Of a stretch of DNA of 64,000 bases, positions 11,501-23,900 are shown piece after piece. The stretch is from Hansfordia pulvinata (taxonomy: Eukaryota > Ascomycota > Sordariomycetes > Xylariales): positions 2,170,001 through 2,234,000 of the forward strand of contig BJKQ01000003.1 of the NCBI GenBank assembly GCA_006538405.1. Reading direction: 5' to 3'. The notes beneath the pieces were generated by a model. The model saw nothing but the letters and a program-made list of their open reading frames with translations, was not told the DNA's origin and made no database searches. The position numbers were made by a program, and so were the translations under genes. Position 1 is the first letter of the stretch; each line of letters begins with the position of its first letter.

Positions 11501-12885
11501 TAGCGCGGTCACCTAGAGTACTCGTCCTGGATCCCATAGCTTGGTCATGGCGCACGCAGGTGCTCCTCGTACAAGATCACGATGCAGACTGATAGAAATG
11601 GGTTTCCGCGAGGGACTGGAGAGCCTAGATGCATCGTAAGAGGGATATGGCGGCAGTAATCACACGAGGGCGGCCATTGCCCTGTGCACAAATAGACTGA
11701 ATTGATTTGGCTAACATCGCACGGCTGCGAGGCGAGCAAGTGGAACACCGAGTCATTGTCTCCAGTGTATCTGTTCGAAAGTGCTGTAGCCAAGGCGCAT
11801 TTGCAATTTGACAACGCTGGAAGTTCAGCCCTAATAAACCCGGCTCAGCTGGCACGCTGGACGAGGGACTACTCGTACTCCCGTACTCGCGCTCGTCCGA
11901 GCGCGGCACGGCACCGCGGAACCGCGATTGTTGTAGCTGTGATGATGGGTGTGAGGGGCTAGAACTCAGGGGAGAGGGCCGCGACCGTGTCAGTGTCGAC
12001 TCACCATTCATCAATCTTCGTCCACTGGCCGCAGGAAGCCACCGAGCTGCCCGAGCTCTCTCGCACCCCGTTTGTGCTTTGGAAATCCAGTGACGATGAT
12101 GGATGGAGAGTTGAGAGGTCTACTCCGTACGCCTGCATTGGCGGACGGATCGACGAGCGGCGGCAGGCCAGCATGATTGGGAGGGAGGAACAGCGTGAAA
12201 GACGAATTGGCCAATGGTAGCTTGGCTACAACACACGGGTCACACAACCACATGCCTTGGCCGGTCAACCGAGGCTGGATGCGGAGGGGCTGCACCGATG
12301 TAGGAGGGGCTCGTGGCCAGCCAGGACCGGCAGCGGACGGGGGCTTAATAAGAAAGGCAATCAAAGTCTCTGCGGCAAGAGATTTTATTTTCGTCGGAGC
12401 GCAGTATCGTGAGTTGGTGTCGAGCCGAAGTCGAGTCGAGTATCGTACAGCGCCAGCTGAGCAGGCGAAAACCATGCCAGTGGCCATCCATGCCTCTCAA
12501 GGTGGCCACTTTATTCGCTGATATGCCCCCAAGCCTTCAACCGGCGGCGGCAACCATCGTGTTAGCTCTCGTAGTCACCCACCCCGCATAAGGGGAGGGG
12601 TAACGGCAGCTTGGCTTGTTGTTGGCGTGCCTGGACACAAATGCGAGTATGCCCGCTCACCTGCCACTCGTAAGGTATGTGGAGGGAAAGAAACGGCGTG
12701 CATGAGCGAGCGGTGCATCAGTCAGCAGCGCCCGCGGCGGCGGAAGAAGATCCGGATAATGATGCTTGTCACAGCCAGTCTCTGTTCTTGCTCGAGTGTA
12801 TTCTTCAAATCGGATGGCGTTGTTCGAGGCGGCATGGCATGGCGGCAAGGCAGCGGCAAGGCGGGAGGGGCGGTGTTTGGGAATC

Positions 12886-12898
12886 GGGGGGGGGGGGG
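12886..12898 (+). repeat. Homopolymer run of 13 G
   Basis: Thirteen consecutive G residues in non-coding DNA. The exact length is doubtful because the same assembly seems to under-call homopolymers elsewhere. Confidence 0.8.
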
Positions 12899-15087
12899 AT
12901 GTCTGGTCCATCTCATACGCGTACCGAAGGTACCATCTTCTGGAGTACACCTTGATGAAAGCCTCCATGACATGAATGGGCCAATTTTATCAGAGAGGTA
13001 GCCGGGGGAAGGTGCATCTCGGCGAGCGCTGGGCAGTCGTCCACGGGCTGCTGATTCTTTCGGGTTCGCTGCTCCGACCGGACCTGGCTTGGCCCAGATA
13101 GGCACCCCGCGGCAGTCCAGCCGAGTGATGTACCTCAGCTTTCGAGGCACCGCACGCGCTTCGCTGCCGCAGCTGGAGACCAGGTACCTACGCAAGATCG
13201 CGACAGGCCAGGTGGGACAGGCCTCGGCTTGCCCAATTGAAGGGATCCAATCGTACCTCCACGACCTGCGAGTACCTAATCTACCTCCTCCTCACACTCG
13301 TGCGTGGTTGGAAGTGAAGGAATTCGCAGACGCCGAGCCATCCAAGCACGATGTACTCGTACGTGATGGATCGAACCTGTCCTAGCGCCTGGAATCTCTA
13401 CGTGTATTTTACTCGCAACGTGGACAGCCAAGTAGTGCAGAATAGCCCCGACATTGCCATGGCAACTCGATGGATATCTTCGGTGTGCATTGCTAGGCTT
13501 TTCGCCCTGCCACGGTCTCTGGCAGGCATGTGAAGGAATTCGCTCAACATGCTGAATGACGACAGGTTGACAGGCGTTCCCGCTGCGCGCCCATGGGTGG
13601 GTTGGTGGATTGGTGCGTGTGGGTGCGGGTGCCGGTCGCCGGTAGTGGCAACAAGCGACTCACCTCAAGCCCTGCCGCCCGCCGCCGACGCGAGAAAGGG
13701 TGAAAACGGCCAGCAGCCTGTACTGGTACGAGTATTGGGTGCCCGTCCTCTGTTGTAGCTGTATGGATCCCGCCGGATAACCATGCACAGCCAGTCAAAT
13801 TTGGAGACGGATCGATGTCCACGCAAGAAACCTGACGATGGCACCAAGACGCCTCACACCACAACGCCGACAGGCAAGCAGCACTCATCAGTGCCCCTCC
13901 CTCTGTACATGGCGATGTACCTACATACATGTACGGATGGATCCATGCTCTCGTACCCAAGTCATCCATAGCCTGGAAATATCTGATGAGGCGACCCCAC
14001 CTGGGTGGATGTGCGATTACATCGGTGGTGGGGGGAGGGGCAATCCGAGACGCTGCCGCAGCAAAGCTCTGCACTCGCCGACCCCACCTCGCGTCGCCCT
14101 CGCCCTCGCCTTGGCCGCTGATATGTCGTCGTTCGCCGTCGTCGTCACTTTTGTTCCCTCCCGGCACGCCTGGGACGAGTGTTGGCACCCAGCCCCATTC
14201 TGGATGGACCCTTTCCTTCTGCTGTCACCAGCGAACCCCCCCTGTGACGACCCGATTTCTTGCGACTGGCGTCTACAAATAACTCACAGTGCGTACGAGT
14301 GCCCGGTATCAGACCACGGGTTCGTACTTTATTAGCATCAAGACCAGCAGGGGGGCTGCTGGTCGTTTGCGTCTTTATCCGCTGTCAGGAGCCCTGCAGT
14401 ATCCCATATTCAACGCCCAAAGGTGGCCCGGGGTTTGAACTTTTTCTGAAAGAAACGGGTGCTGATCTGCAATATGCGCAGGAAAACGCGGTACAGACGG
14501 AAATGTCGTTGGCACACATGCCTGCGAGGTTCTATCGACGGCTTCTCACGAGCCGTCTTAGCACCAACTACTGCTACAGATGGTCATTAGTGAAAATATC
14601 TACCCAGCAATGACATGAACAGTGGCAGCAGGATCCACAGCACCACGAATGGCCAGTACGAGTACCTACCCGATCAGGAGCAGCCTCACAGCTGAGAACC
14701 TCACACAAGCAGGGCTAAAGCGCAGTCAGAATGATGTACCTGCCGACACACACGGCGGGAACATGTCAAGCCCGATGCGTAATACGAGTAGCAGACACGG
14801 CCATTTCTGCAGGTCGATGAGGCGCAGAGGTACAGAGGCAAATCACGGTGCAACGGCTAGTCGGGAATCGGTACGAACAACTGGAGACGGCCCAAAAGAA
14901 GTGGGAAGCCAAGAGATTCATCAGAGAGAAAGACGGCAGAGAGGGCAAAAAAGAGAAGAAAAAAATCAAGCCATACGTCAATCCGTGGCGCCTCCGTCAG
15001 GCCGGTGCCGGCAGCGCCGTGCACAGAGACAACATGAGAGAGCCCCTCTTCCTCCTCCAGCACCTATGAGAAATATGAGGAAGATAG

Positions 15088-15103
15088 GTACTCGTACGAG
15101 TAC
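15088..15103. repeat. Perfect 16-bp palindrome, GTAC motif family
   Basis: GTACTCGTACGAGTAC reads the same on both strands. It is one of the best copies of a motif found many times in the gene-poor parts of this window. It lies about 1.1 kb upstream of the transketolase start. Confidence 0.85.
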
Positions 15104-16135
15104 ATGCCCTCATGCTCCGTGCGTCAAGGCGGGCGGGGACTATCAAAGAGTACCTACCTGTCGAAGCCAGCACCGACTAGGTAGTGCCTAGGGAGGGGAA
15201 CAAAGAAGCGCGATTCATCGAGAGCAGATTCGCGAGGTCGGATGGGGATTGGAGGGCGGGCGAGGACAGGATCCATCCATCGGATCGGATTGGAGGGGGC
15301 ACTCTCGCCCGTACGATACGCGTGGTGAATTATTCATGTCGTGTACGAGTGAGTACCTACATTACGTGACAATATTATGCACTCGCTGGAACGGACACAG
15401 CTGTCCGACTGGTCCCCTCCCTGTCCGCTCTTGTACAAGGCTGGACGATGCCGTCTCCGGTCCGCTCTCCGCTCGGGCTCCTCCATGCCTCGCCAGCCAG
15501 TTTGCGTGCATAATGTGTTTTTGGGGATGGGTAGAGTATCTCGCCAACACCGCGCCCTCGTCTCCAGGGCCGCGATACCTGCCTCAGGTGTGGAGTGCTT
15601 CCACGGGCTGTCGGCCAGTCTGGAAATGGAGGCAAGCCTGGCGTCCTTCGGGGCGACTTGGGCGTAGGACGTGCCGGGTACCTAACCTTGTAGGTACGGG
15701 CTGCAGGTGGGCAGGCCTGGCTACGGTACAAGTACCGCCATGTCCACCATGTGTTTGTGGACAGCAGCTGCGCATGCCAGGTAAGGTAGTGCCGATTGGG
15801 GGGGACGGCGGGAACCTCGATGCCCTCCCTGCATTAGGTAGAGTACGAGTACATCCGCAGAGGGCTGGATGTGTAAGCCACATAATGTACATAGTTCGGA
15901 GCGCTGAGCGGCCTTCCATGAGCGTAGACGTCAAGGCCGACGGGCCTGGAGCCCCATGAAGGAAGTACCCCAGTCGCCTCCAGTGGGTTGATGAGGAGGG
16001 GGGCCCAGCCCGGTGCACTCTGGCCCGCGCGCAGCAGCGGAGGACTGCAGCAGGATACGAGTACCTTACCTCTCTCTGGGCACGACCGACCACGCCGGCC
16101 GACTTGACGGGACACGATAGAAAACCGACTTGAAT

Positions 16136-16215
16136 CGTCTCGTCCCGCCCCTCTCTCTCCTGCTCTCTTCTCTCCTTCCCCTCCCCAACATTTCCCCTCC
16201 TGCCAGTTTCCCATC
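16136..16215 (+). promoter_or_regulatory. CT-rich tract upstream of transketolase
   Basis: A strongly pyrimidine-rich stretch on the coding strand (CTCTCTCTCCTGCTCTCTTC and similar) lies 25-100 bases before the ATG at 16240. Such tracts are common just upstream of the start sites of highly expressed genes in filamentous ascomycetes. The position fits a core promoter or leader element. Confidence 0.6.
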
Positions 16216-16239
16216 AACACCCTCACAAACACCGCAATC

Positions 16240-19055
16240 ATGGGATACACCGACCTGGACAGGCGCGCCATCAACACCATCCGCGTTTTGGCTGTAAGTC
16301 GCTCTCCGCCTCCCACTCTACCGCGACACTCCCCGCCGTCTGCCAGATGCCTCACTCTACCTCTGTCCCCGTCTCTGTCTGCCTTCTGCTCCCAGCCCAT
16401 TTTCCCTTTTGCTCGGCTACACTTCCTTGGCTATCCCTACCCCACGCCCTGATGGTCGCGAGGTTAGGTTGCTGGTGCTCGAAACTTCACGCGGCGCGCC
16501 TCGGCGATGTTCAGGCAGAAGGGGGGGCAAGGCCAATTGACAGCCCCGCCCCGCCTCGCTTCGCCTACCCCGCCATCGTCATCAACAGCGAGACTCCGTG
16601 CTGCCACCACTGCCACCACCACCCTCACCACCATCGCTACCCATTACCCGCACAACTCGGCTACAAACCACAATGATCGCAATGAACTTTCCAGCTAACA
16701 AGCCTTCCTCCGCAGGCGGATGCCACTGCCAACTCCAACTCGGGCCACCCTGGCGCGCCCATGTGAGTGCCGTTCCTACCTCGCACTCCACCCGCTCCAG
16801 TAGCACCGGCCAGTGCTCGGATGCGAGGCATATATCCATCCCTGCCAGCCACAGTATACTAACTGCCATTACAGGGGTATGGCGCCGATTGCCCACGTTC
16901 TCTTCAACAAGTTCATGAAGTTCAACCCCAAGAACCCCTCATGGCTGAATCGTGACCGCTTCGTCCTCTCGTAAGTTCGCCTCTCCACGCGTTTTCGCGA
17001 CAAACCCCCAATCTCCTCTCTCCCATTCTGCGCTCTCCTTGGCTGACCAGCATCCGCGCAGCAACGGCCACGGCTGCATGCTGCAGTACGCCCTGCTGCA
17101 CCTCTTCGGCTACGCCCTCTCCATCGAGGACCTCAAGAACTTCAGAGTACGTATCTCGCCCGGGCCCTCCGGAAGCTGGGTCCACTCATCCGTCTCCGCC
17201 TCATTGCTAACTGGAGCCTGTAGAAAGTGGACAGCATCACCCCCGGACACCCGGAGTCTCACGACACCCCCGGTATCGAGGTCACCACCGGCCCCCTCGG
17301 CCAGGGTATCTGCAATGCTGTTGGTCTTGCCATGGCTCAGGCCCACACTGGTGCCACCTTCAACAAGGATGGCTTCAACATTGTCAACAACTACACCTAC
17401 TGCTTCCTGGGTGACGGTTGCTTGATGGAGGGTGTCTCCGGCGAGGCCAGCTCTCTCGCCGGCCACCTCCAGCTCGGCAACCTGATTGCCGTCTGGGACG
17501 ACAACCACATCTCCATTGACGGCGACACCAACTGCGCCTTCACTGAGGACGTTGTCAAGCGCTACGAGGCTTACGGCTGGGAGGTCCTGACCGTCGAGGA
17601 CGGCAACGACGACCTTGACTCGATGGAGAAGGCTCTTGCCCAGGCGCAGCAGTCCAAGGACAAGCCCACCCTCATTCAGCTCAAGACCATCATCGGTTTC
17701 GGCTCCCTGAACCAGGGCACTCACGGTGTCCACGGCGCGCCTCTCAAGGCTGACGACATCAAGCAGCTCAAGACCAAGTTCGGCTTCAACCCCGACAAGA
17801 GCTTCGACGTCCCCCAGGAGGTCTACGAGCAGTACGCCAAGCACGCCGCCGAGGGTGCCGCCGCCGAGGCCGAGTGGAACCAGCTGCTCCAGAAGTACGC
17901 TGCTGCCTACCCCCAGGAGCACGCCGACCTGGCTCGCCGCATCAGCGGTGAGCTGCCCGCCGGCTGGGAGAAGAGCCTTCCCACCTACACCCCCAAGGAC
18001 GACGCCGTCGCTTCGCGCAAGCTGTCCGAGATTGTCCTGACCAAGATCGAGGGTGTCCTGCCCGACCTTATCGGTGGATCTGCTGACTTGACCGGCTCCA
18101 ACCTGACCAAGTGGAAGGGATCCGTCGACTTCCAGCCCAAGGCCAACGGCCTCGGTGACTACAGCGGCCGCTACATCCGCTACGGTGTCCGTGAGCACGC
18201 CATGGGTGCCATCATGAACGGTCTCTCCGCCTACGGTACCCTGATCCCCTACGGTGGTACTTTCCTCAACTTCGTCTCTTACGCCGCCGGTGCCGTCCGC
18301 CTGTCGGCCCTCTCCCAGCAGCGCCTTATCTGGGTTGCCACCCACGACTCGATCGGTCTGGGTGAGGACGGCCCTACCCACCAGCCTATCGAGACTCTGG
18401 CTCACTTCCGTGCTCTGCCTAACTGCATGGTCTGGCGCCCTGCCGATGGCAACGAGACTAGCGCTGCCTACTACGTTGCTCTGACCTCCAAGCACACCCC
18501 CAGCATCATCGCCCTGTCGCGCCAGAACCTTCCCCAGCTCGAGGGCTCCACCATCGAGCGCGCCGCCAAGGGTGGTTACGTCGCCCACGAGGTTGAGGGC
18601 GCCCAGGTCACCCTCGTTTCCACTGGTTCCGAGGTCTGCATCTGCATTGACGCCGTCAAGTACCTGGCCGACAACCACAACATCAAGGCCCGCGTTGTCT
18701 CCATCCCCTGCTTCGAGGTCTTCGACGCTCAGTCCAAGGAGTACAAGCTCAGCGTCCTGCCCGACGGTATCCCCTCTCTGTCTGTTGAGGTCATGAGCAC
18801 CATGGGCTGGGAGAGATACACCCACGAGCAGTTCGGCATCAACCGCTTCGGTGCCTCCGGTGCCTACAAGGACGTCTACAAGGCAAGTTCTCCCGTCGTG
18901 CTACATGGCTCATTAGGCAATACTAACAACCTCTGCAGAAGTTCGAGTTCACCCCTGAGGGTGTCTCCAAGCGTGCTGTTGCCACCATTGACTTCTGGAA
19001 GGACGTCCCCAACATCCGCTCTCCTCTCAACCGCGCCTTCCAGCAGCTCATTTAA
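16240..19055 (+). CDS. tkl1: Transketolase
   Basis: Transketolase is the cytosolic thiamine diphosphate enzyme that moves two-carbon ketol units in the non-oxidative pentose phosphate pathway. Six exons are visible: 16240-16293, 16716-16762, 16875-16970, 17062-17146, 17224-18882 and 18939-19055, together 685 residues, the normal length. The order of conserved blocks is right: [57 protein letters not shown]; the diphosphate/metal site [14 protein letters not shown]; then the pyrimidine domain with [16 protein letters not shown] and the catalytic Glu, and [14 protein letters not shown]. Codon use is strongly biased to C-ending codons, as in highly expressed genes. The last intron (18883-18938) begins with GC instead of GT (AAG|GCAAGT) and has a good ACTAAC branch point and CTGCAG acceptor. 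Reading through it would give a different, shorter tail, so the GC-AG intron is the better model, ending [19 protein letters not shown] to QQLI. Confidence 0.97.
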
Positions 19056-19896
19056 GGGCCACTGCACTCGATTACTAGGGACTATCTACGGCGCGTTTCT
19101 TATTTGATATCAATGGCGTGAATGGTTTGACGGTTGCGGATGTATAGAGCGTACCATGTCAGATCACGCTACACGAGACTAGATGACACCCAAAATGATG
19201 AAATAAAGTCAAAAAAAGTCACCCATCAATTGCCTCTGAACTGCCACGTGAAGATGGAATGAATTATGTGTATTGCGAGTTAAATATTGTACCCTCGCTT
19301 CCCCTGCACCGCGTACGGCAGAGGAGCCACAGCTCTACTGGGGCAGTTGCTTCTGAAGCCCGTATTACCACCCATTAAGCTATTTTGCCGCGAATGACGT
19401 CCCAAGCTCTCAGCCCCTTGTCTGCCAGTGCATCGTTCTAATACGCCCCACTGCGGAAGGGTTTTGACTACTACTTCGCATGCAAAAAGTTACTCTTCGC
19501 CGAGAGGATCGTCGTCCACCGCTGCCCATGCCGGAGTTTGTCGCGAAACGCCTTCGCCTGACCGCTGCGACAGCTCCGGATAGCGTTCAAATCGACCTGC
19601 CTGCGTACCACCGCCGCGAGGTAAAAACGGCACATGCGATCACGCGCAGCGCGCCACGGGCATCTATGTCCCGCCTTTTGGTAGTCCCGTCTTGACTTCT
19701 GCGCCTTGCCTTGGTCACCACGCAATTTCCAACTGTGCTCCAACAGGGAGTCCCCTTTTCCGGACTGAAAGAGAGAGGAGAGCTCGGATTTTGGACGCCT
19801 GGATTTCCTCCCCCCCGCCTACCCCCCCCCCTTTACTCCCCTTTACCCCCATCCATGCATGCCAATGACGAGACTTCGTTGGTAGATGCAGTTCCC
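19056..19896. other. 3' region between convergent genes
   Basis: This segment holds the transketolase 3' UTR, with an AATAAA word at 19202-19207, and the 3' UTR of the minus-strand gene that ends at 19897. No further gene is supported. Confidence 0.5.
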
Positions 19897-20961
19897 TCAC
19901 GCAGCAGCGGCGCCGACGCCTTGTGGTGGCTGCCGTGACGGCGCCTGGGTCTGTGCCTGGGCCTGCGTTTGTGGGTGCTGCTGGCGGCGCGCGCCGCTGC
20001 CGCCGCCGTTGGTGGTGGTGGTGCCGTGCCCGGCGGCGTCGCCGGCGTCGGCACCGTCCCATTGGGCCTGCACGGCGCGCCCGACGCGCTCGAGGCGGGC
20101 TGCGGCGCGGCGGGCCTCGAGCGCCTCCTCGGCGCTGGGTGCCACCACGAGGCCAAGCAGGAGCGGGGGGCCGCCAGAGGAGGAGGAGGAGGAGGGGGAG
20201 GCGTCGGCGTCTTCTTCTCCACCGCGGCCCTGTCGAAACGGCGCGGCATGGTGCTGCTGCTGCGGGAGCAGGAGCCCCGTGTCGACGACGGGGGCATGGG
20301 TCAGCTGCAGGCGTTGGAGGCGGGCGTCGACCGACTCGCCGTCTGTTGCTGCTGCGGCGGCGGCGGCGGCGGCGGCGGCGTTGGTGTCGCCGGCTGTTGG
20401 GTTGGCGTGGGACGGCGCGGCGGCGCTCAGGAAGGATTGCACCATCACGGGACCGCCCTCGGGCGCTGGGTTGAACGAGGAGAAAGCGCCTGGCGGGTGA
20501 TGTGGCCGCGCGTGTGGCGGCCGTTGCTTCTGCGATGATGAGGGGGCTGGGGGCCGCCGTCTCTGGGCTCGGTTCGACCGGCCGCCGCTGTGCTCTGCTA
20601 TGCTGTCGTAGTCACCGTCCTCGTCCTCGTCATCCTCGTCGCTTTCGTCGCTGTCGCCGTAACCGCCATCATCTTCTGTTTCCTCATCGTCATCATCATC
20701 ATCATCCTCCTCCTCTTCCTCCACCTCGCTATCATTATAGGCCCCCCCAGTCGCGGGGCGGTGCTGGTGCTCGACGACGACGCGCTGGACGGAGCCCAAG
20801 CCCATGCGGGAGGCGGTGTCGCGGGCGGCGAGGGCCGCGCGGGACAGGGCGGACAGGGCGCTGAGCTGGGGCTGGGAGGCGGCGGAGCTGACGAGCGGGG
20901 TCAGTGCGGCGTCAGTCAAGTGCAGCGAGAGGTGCGGGTGTTTCTGGGGCAGGTTGGCCAT
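19897..20961 (-). CDS. Unrecognised acidic, low-complexity protein
   Basis: A single open frame of 354 residues starts at an ATG in strong context (GCCATGGCC). The N-terminal 65 residues look like a folded segment (LSLHLTDAALTPLVSSAAS, then LSRAALAARDTASRMGLGSV and QRVVVEH). An acidic run of Glu and Asp follows (about residues 78-115), then an Arg/Pro/His-rich part, PVMVQSFL, poly-Ala, and a second ordered-looking block (LLLGLVVAPSAEEALEARRA, then ARLERVGRAVQAQW). The C-terminus is Gly/Gln/Ala-rich. I do not recognise the family. Two ordered segments separated by expanded low-complexity DNA suggest a small conserved domain stretched by repeats. A plus-strand frame over the same DNA encodes only the hydrophobic mirror of the acidic run and is not favoured. 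The exact exon structure is unsure. Confidence 0.6.
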   Translation of the reverse strand: MANLPQKHPHLSLHLTDAALTPLVSSAASQPQLSALSALSRAALAARDTASRMGLGSVQRVVVEHQHRPATGGAYNDSEVEEEEEDDDDDDDEETEDDGGYGDSDESDEDDEDEDGDYDSIAEHSGGRSNRAQRRRPPAPSSSQKQRPPHARPHHPPGAFSSFNPAPEGGPVMVQSFLSAAAPSHANPTAGDTNAAAAAAAAAAATDGESVDARLQRLQLTHAPVVDTGLLLPQQQHHAAPFRQGRGGEEDADASPSSSSSSGGPPLLLGLVVAPSAEEALEARRAAARLERVGRAVQAQWDGADAGDAAGHGTTTTNGGGSGARRQQHPQTQAQAQTQAPSRQPPQGVGAAAA

Positions 20962-23900
20962 GGCTGCTGCTGCTGCTTATTGCTGGGGGCGACGGTGCCT
21001 CGGGGCGGGCGGACAGCGGGATGGAGTGCGTCGCGAAAGAGACAGGCGGATGGGTCATAGTAGGACACGAGTGTCTCAGCAGAACGGGTATTTGTACCTG
21101 GTGGCCAGGTAGGCTGCGGCGGTCGTGATCGTATCCGTCGCCGTGTCCGCCAGTATGCGAGAAGGGGGGGCCGTGAGAGGGGGAATGGAGAGAGCGATAG
21201 CAGGGCAACAAATGCCTCTGCGGCTATTTCGCGGATGCTGGGGTGAGGCCGGGGAACAGGAGGGGGCGTGGCGAGTGCTACCACATGGTGGTGGTGCTTG
21301 GGCGTGTGAAGGTGGCGATGTTGGGACGGGTGGTACGTTGGAGCAGAGGGTGGTGGTGCAGTTAGCGGGAGCCGAGGGGGGGCGACGATGGGCGACGATG
21401 GGCGCAAGAGGCACAACGGGGCGGGGATTGTCGAGGGGGGAGCGTCGGTTGCGTCGTGCAGCGCCGGAAGCACGCACGAGCGGGCGAGGATGATTGACAC
21501 GGACGGCTGCTAATAGGTTAGGTAAGGCAAAAGGAGCTGGGCGTCTCGGGCGTCACCACGATACGACACGATGCAGCACGGATACTCACCACCTGAGCGA
21601 GCACGGATTTAGGTAGTAGGTAGTAGGTAGGCGGTATGGCACCCGTACTGCGGTTAACTGCACCGCCCGCCGCGGCAGAATATGACGTCGATCGGGCCGG
21701 CGCTAAACCCCGGCTGCGGGGTGCACCTGATGTGCTAGCCCGGTAAAGGGCTAGCGGCTTCCCGATACGGACTTGCAGGTAAACCACGCCGCGGATCGCC
21801 AACTCGCTTCTCCTCCCAAGACGCCAACCAAGATGCTCGCGATAATCAATCAGGGGTCGTTGGCCTCGACCCTCCGGATCGGTTTGCCTGTCTTTGTGGA
21901 AGACGCCAACACGCTACGTATCTTTCTGAGTCCTCCCTCGACATGTCGACGAATGCCGATGAGCGGTGTCGTCCCACGAGGACCGGCTTCCGACCCAAAA
22001 CACGCGAGCTCCACGTCACGTCGGGCAGACCTGCAAGAGGGGTGGTCCCCGATTCAAGAGCCTGAGAAACTCCCTCTGGGACCTCTTCAGGTCTACTTTC
22101 AAGCCCAGGTATCCTGGCAGCGCGTGATAGGGGTGCCCCTCGGTTTGGGGAGCTCCCCGTGCTGGATCAACCGGGGGAACGTGCTCAACCGGCGGACTCT
22201 GATAAGGGGGGGACTCCAAGACCGGGAACTTACATTCTCCGCTCATGATTTTCGGCGTCTTGCGCTCCGATTCTCTTATATAGAGGCCCCCCATCCTGCG
22301 AGAATCGTGTTTCCAGCAGGCCAAACAACTGGTCGATGTGATGTGCCGATTATATAGATGGTGGTCGGGGAGGGCGCGGATCCCGACGACGGCCTCTCCC
22401 CCGGGAAGATTCTCTGTTGGTCCAGCCGCCCATTGCGCTCTGACCCGCGCGACCGCGCCTATTCGCTTTTTCTTTGGATTTACGAAAGACGCGCGACATC
22501 TGGACGTCGATGTCGAGTACTCTTTGGCCGAGGAGCAAATCTCGTCCAAGTCGCAGTCTCCTTCATTAAGAGGACTAGGGCGAGCATTTTACCAGTTTCC
22601 TGTGGCCTTTAGAGCGATGCTCACGGTCCATCGTTACGAGTCTTTCCAGCATCTAGTTCCTCTGAGAAGAGACCGAGTCATTGCAGAGTCTTTGACATTC
22701 GCTTTTGACGGCCGATTTCAGACCGGGAGGGCTCTCGTCACGGAAGGCGTTAAGCTTTGGTAATGGTGACCGAAGGCTTTAAAGAGATCCAGACACCCTT
22801 CTCTGGCGACTAGGACACCGGTAGCAAGATGAACACTGCGCCCATCTAGCCAGCCTTGCTCCGTCTCTGCTGCGAAGCGTAAGGCCACTCTGGCTAGCGA
22901 CTTCCTCCACGTATGGGGGTGGGCGCTTCTGGTAAGATCTACTTGGAAATACTACCATCAGCATCGGTGTTGGGGCCTCGATGGCATCGATGGGTCATGC
23001 GAGACTTGCGCACAGAAAACCCAGCTCGGCAGACGAAGCAGCGATGCGCATGGTGGACGCCGCGGAGCCGGGAGATGGCCAACACAAGTGCCTCAGCAAT
23101 CATGAGAGAATCCATGACAACGTCCAGGGAGTCATCGCACTCGAGCCTTTCCACCCATCCCAATGGAAGTGAAGGAGAGGCGTCTCGGCATGAAGAAGCT
23201 GGTTGACTTTATGGAATCGGGCCTCAGCGTGGCATCAGCCGGCCAGCGTCAGATCTAGCGAGCCTCGAGCAAAGAGATGCTCTGATACGCTGCAAGCGGC
23301 GCAGAACCATCCATAGGCTCCGACTCTAGTTGTATGATCAAAGGTCACGCCATGTAGGCCAGTCAGCCATGAGAGTGTCGCCTAGGAAAAGGGGGCTAGG
23401 GGAAGACCCGACAGACTCCTTTCTGCTGCGAAGACCATGCGTATCGGAGAGTCCACTCGCCACTTTGGCAAGTTTCGTGAAATGGGCAGTCCCAATTGTA
23501 ACAGGAACTGTGCGGACCACGCATCGACTCACATGCGTCTTGGTGAGATTCGTGTCTGGGTATTTTCTAGTAGAGCCAGAGCCAGAGAATGAACCATTCC
23601 CAGATCTCTCTCGAATCATAGTATGCCCCAACTACGGCGACCACCAACTGCTGCCTGGCGAGGCGTACGAGTCAACACAAAACCTATGAGGCATTTCAAA
23701 GTCCACGAGCAACAGAATGCTTGCTGGTTCGAGTCTTCCTACTGCGAGAAAGACGCAGCGCGCCAAACCCACAGCTCGGCGAACCCCGGTCGACCAGCAT
23801 CCCATCCTTCCAATATGCCCCATTCGATTGTCCCGATATCGATCCTGCCGACATATCCCGGGGAAACAGCTCAAGCGGTGGTGGGTCTGGGGTCGGTTGC

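Larger units (their letters stand above)
11501..16148. other. Gene-poor region, part 2, with GTAC-centred motifs
   Basis: No protein-coding gene is supported. A run of 13 G occupies 12886-12898. GTAC-centred words recur: GTACTCGTACGTG at 13353, GTACGAGTACCTACC at 14656, a perfect 16-bp palindrome at 15088, GTGTACGAGTGAGTACC at 15341, GAGTACGAGTAC at 15841 and ATACGAGTACC at 16055. The last kilobase probably includes upstream regulatory DNA of transketolase. Confidence 0.45.

Noticed and set aside
14622..15191. 189-residue plus-strand frame in the gene-poor block
   Set aside because: The Arg/Gln/Ser-rich sequence has no domain, and it runs through a copy of the dispersed GTAC palindrome.
17110..18825. 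571-residue minus-strand frame opposite transketolase
   Set aside because: It lies wholly opposite a confidently identified gene with strong codon bias. Its sequence is a Gly/Val/Leu-rich mirror of biased codons without recognisable domains or its own splice signals.
20590..21060. Hydrophobic 156-residue plus-strand frame
   Set aside because: The apparent membrane segments are the complement of the Asp/Glu codon run of the minus-strand acidic protein.
21640..22800. Possible decayed transposon or gene with frames on both strands
   Set aside because: No transposase, reverse transcriptase or repeat ends were recognised and no exon chain could be built.
23700..23760. Possible tRNA B-box (GGTTCGAGTC)
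   Set aside because: No A-box or foldable cloverleaf could be found at the right distance.
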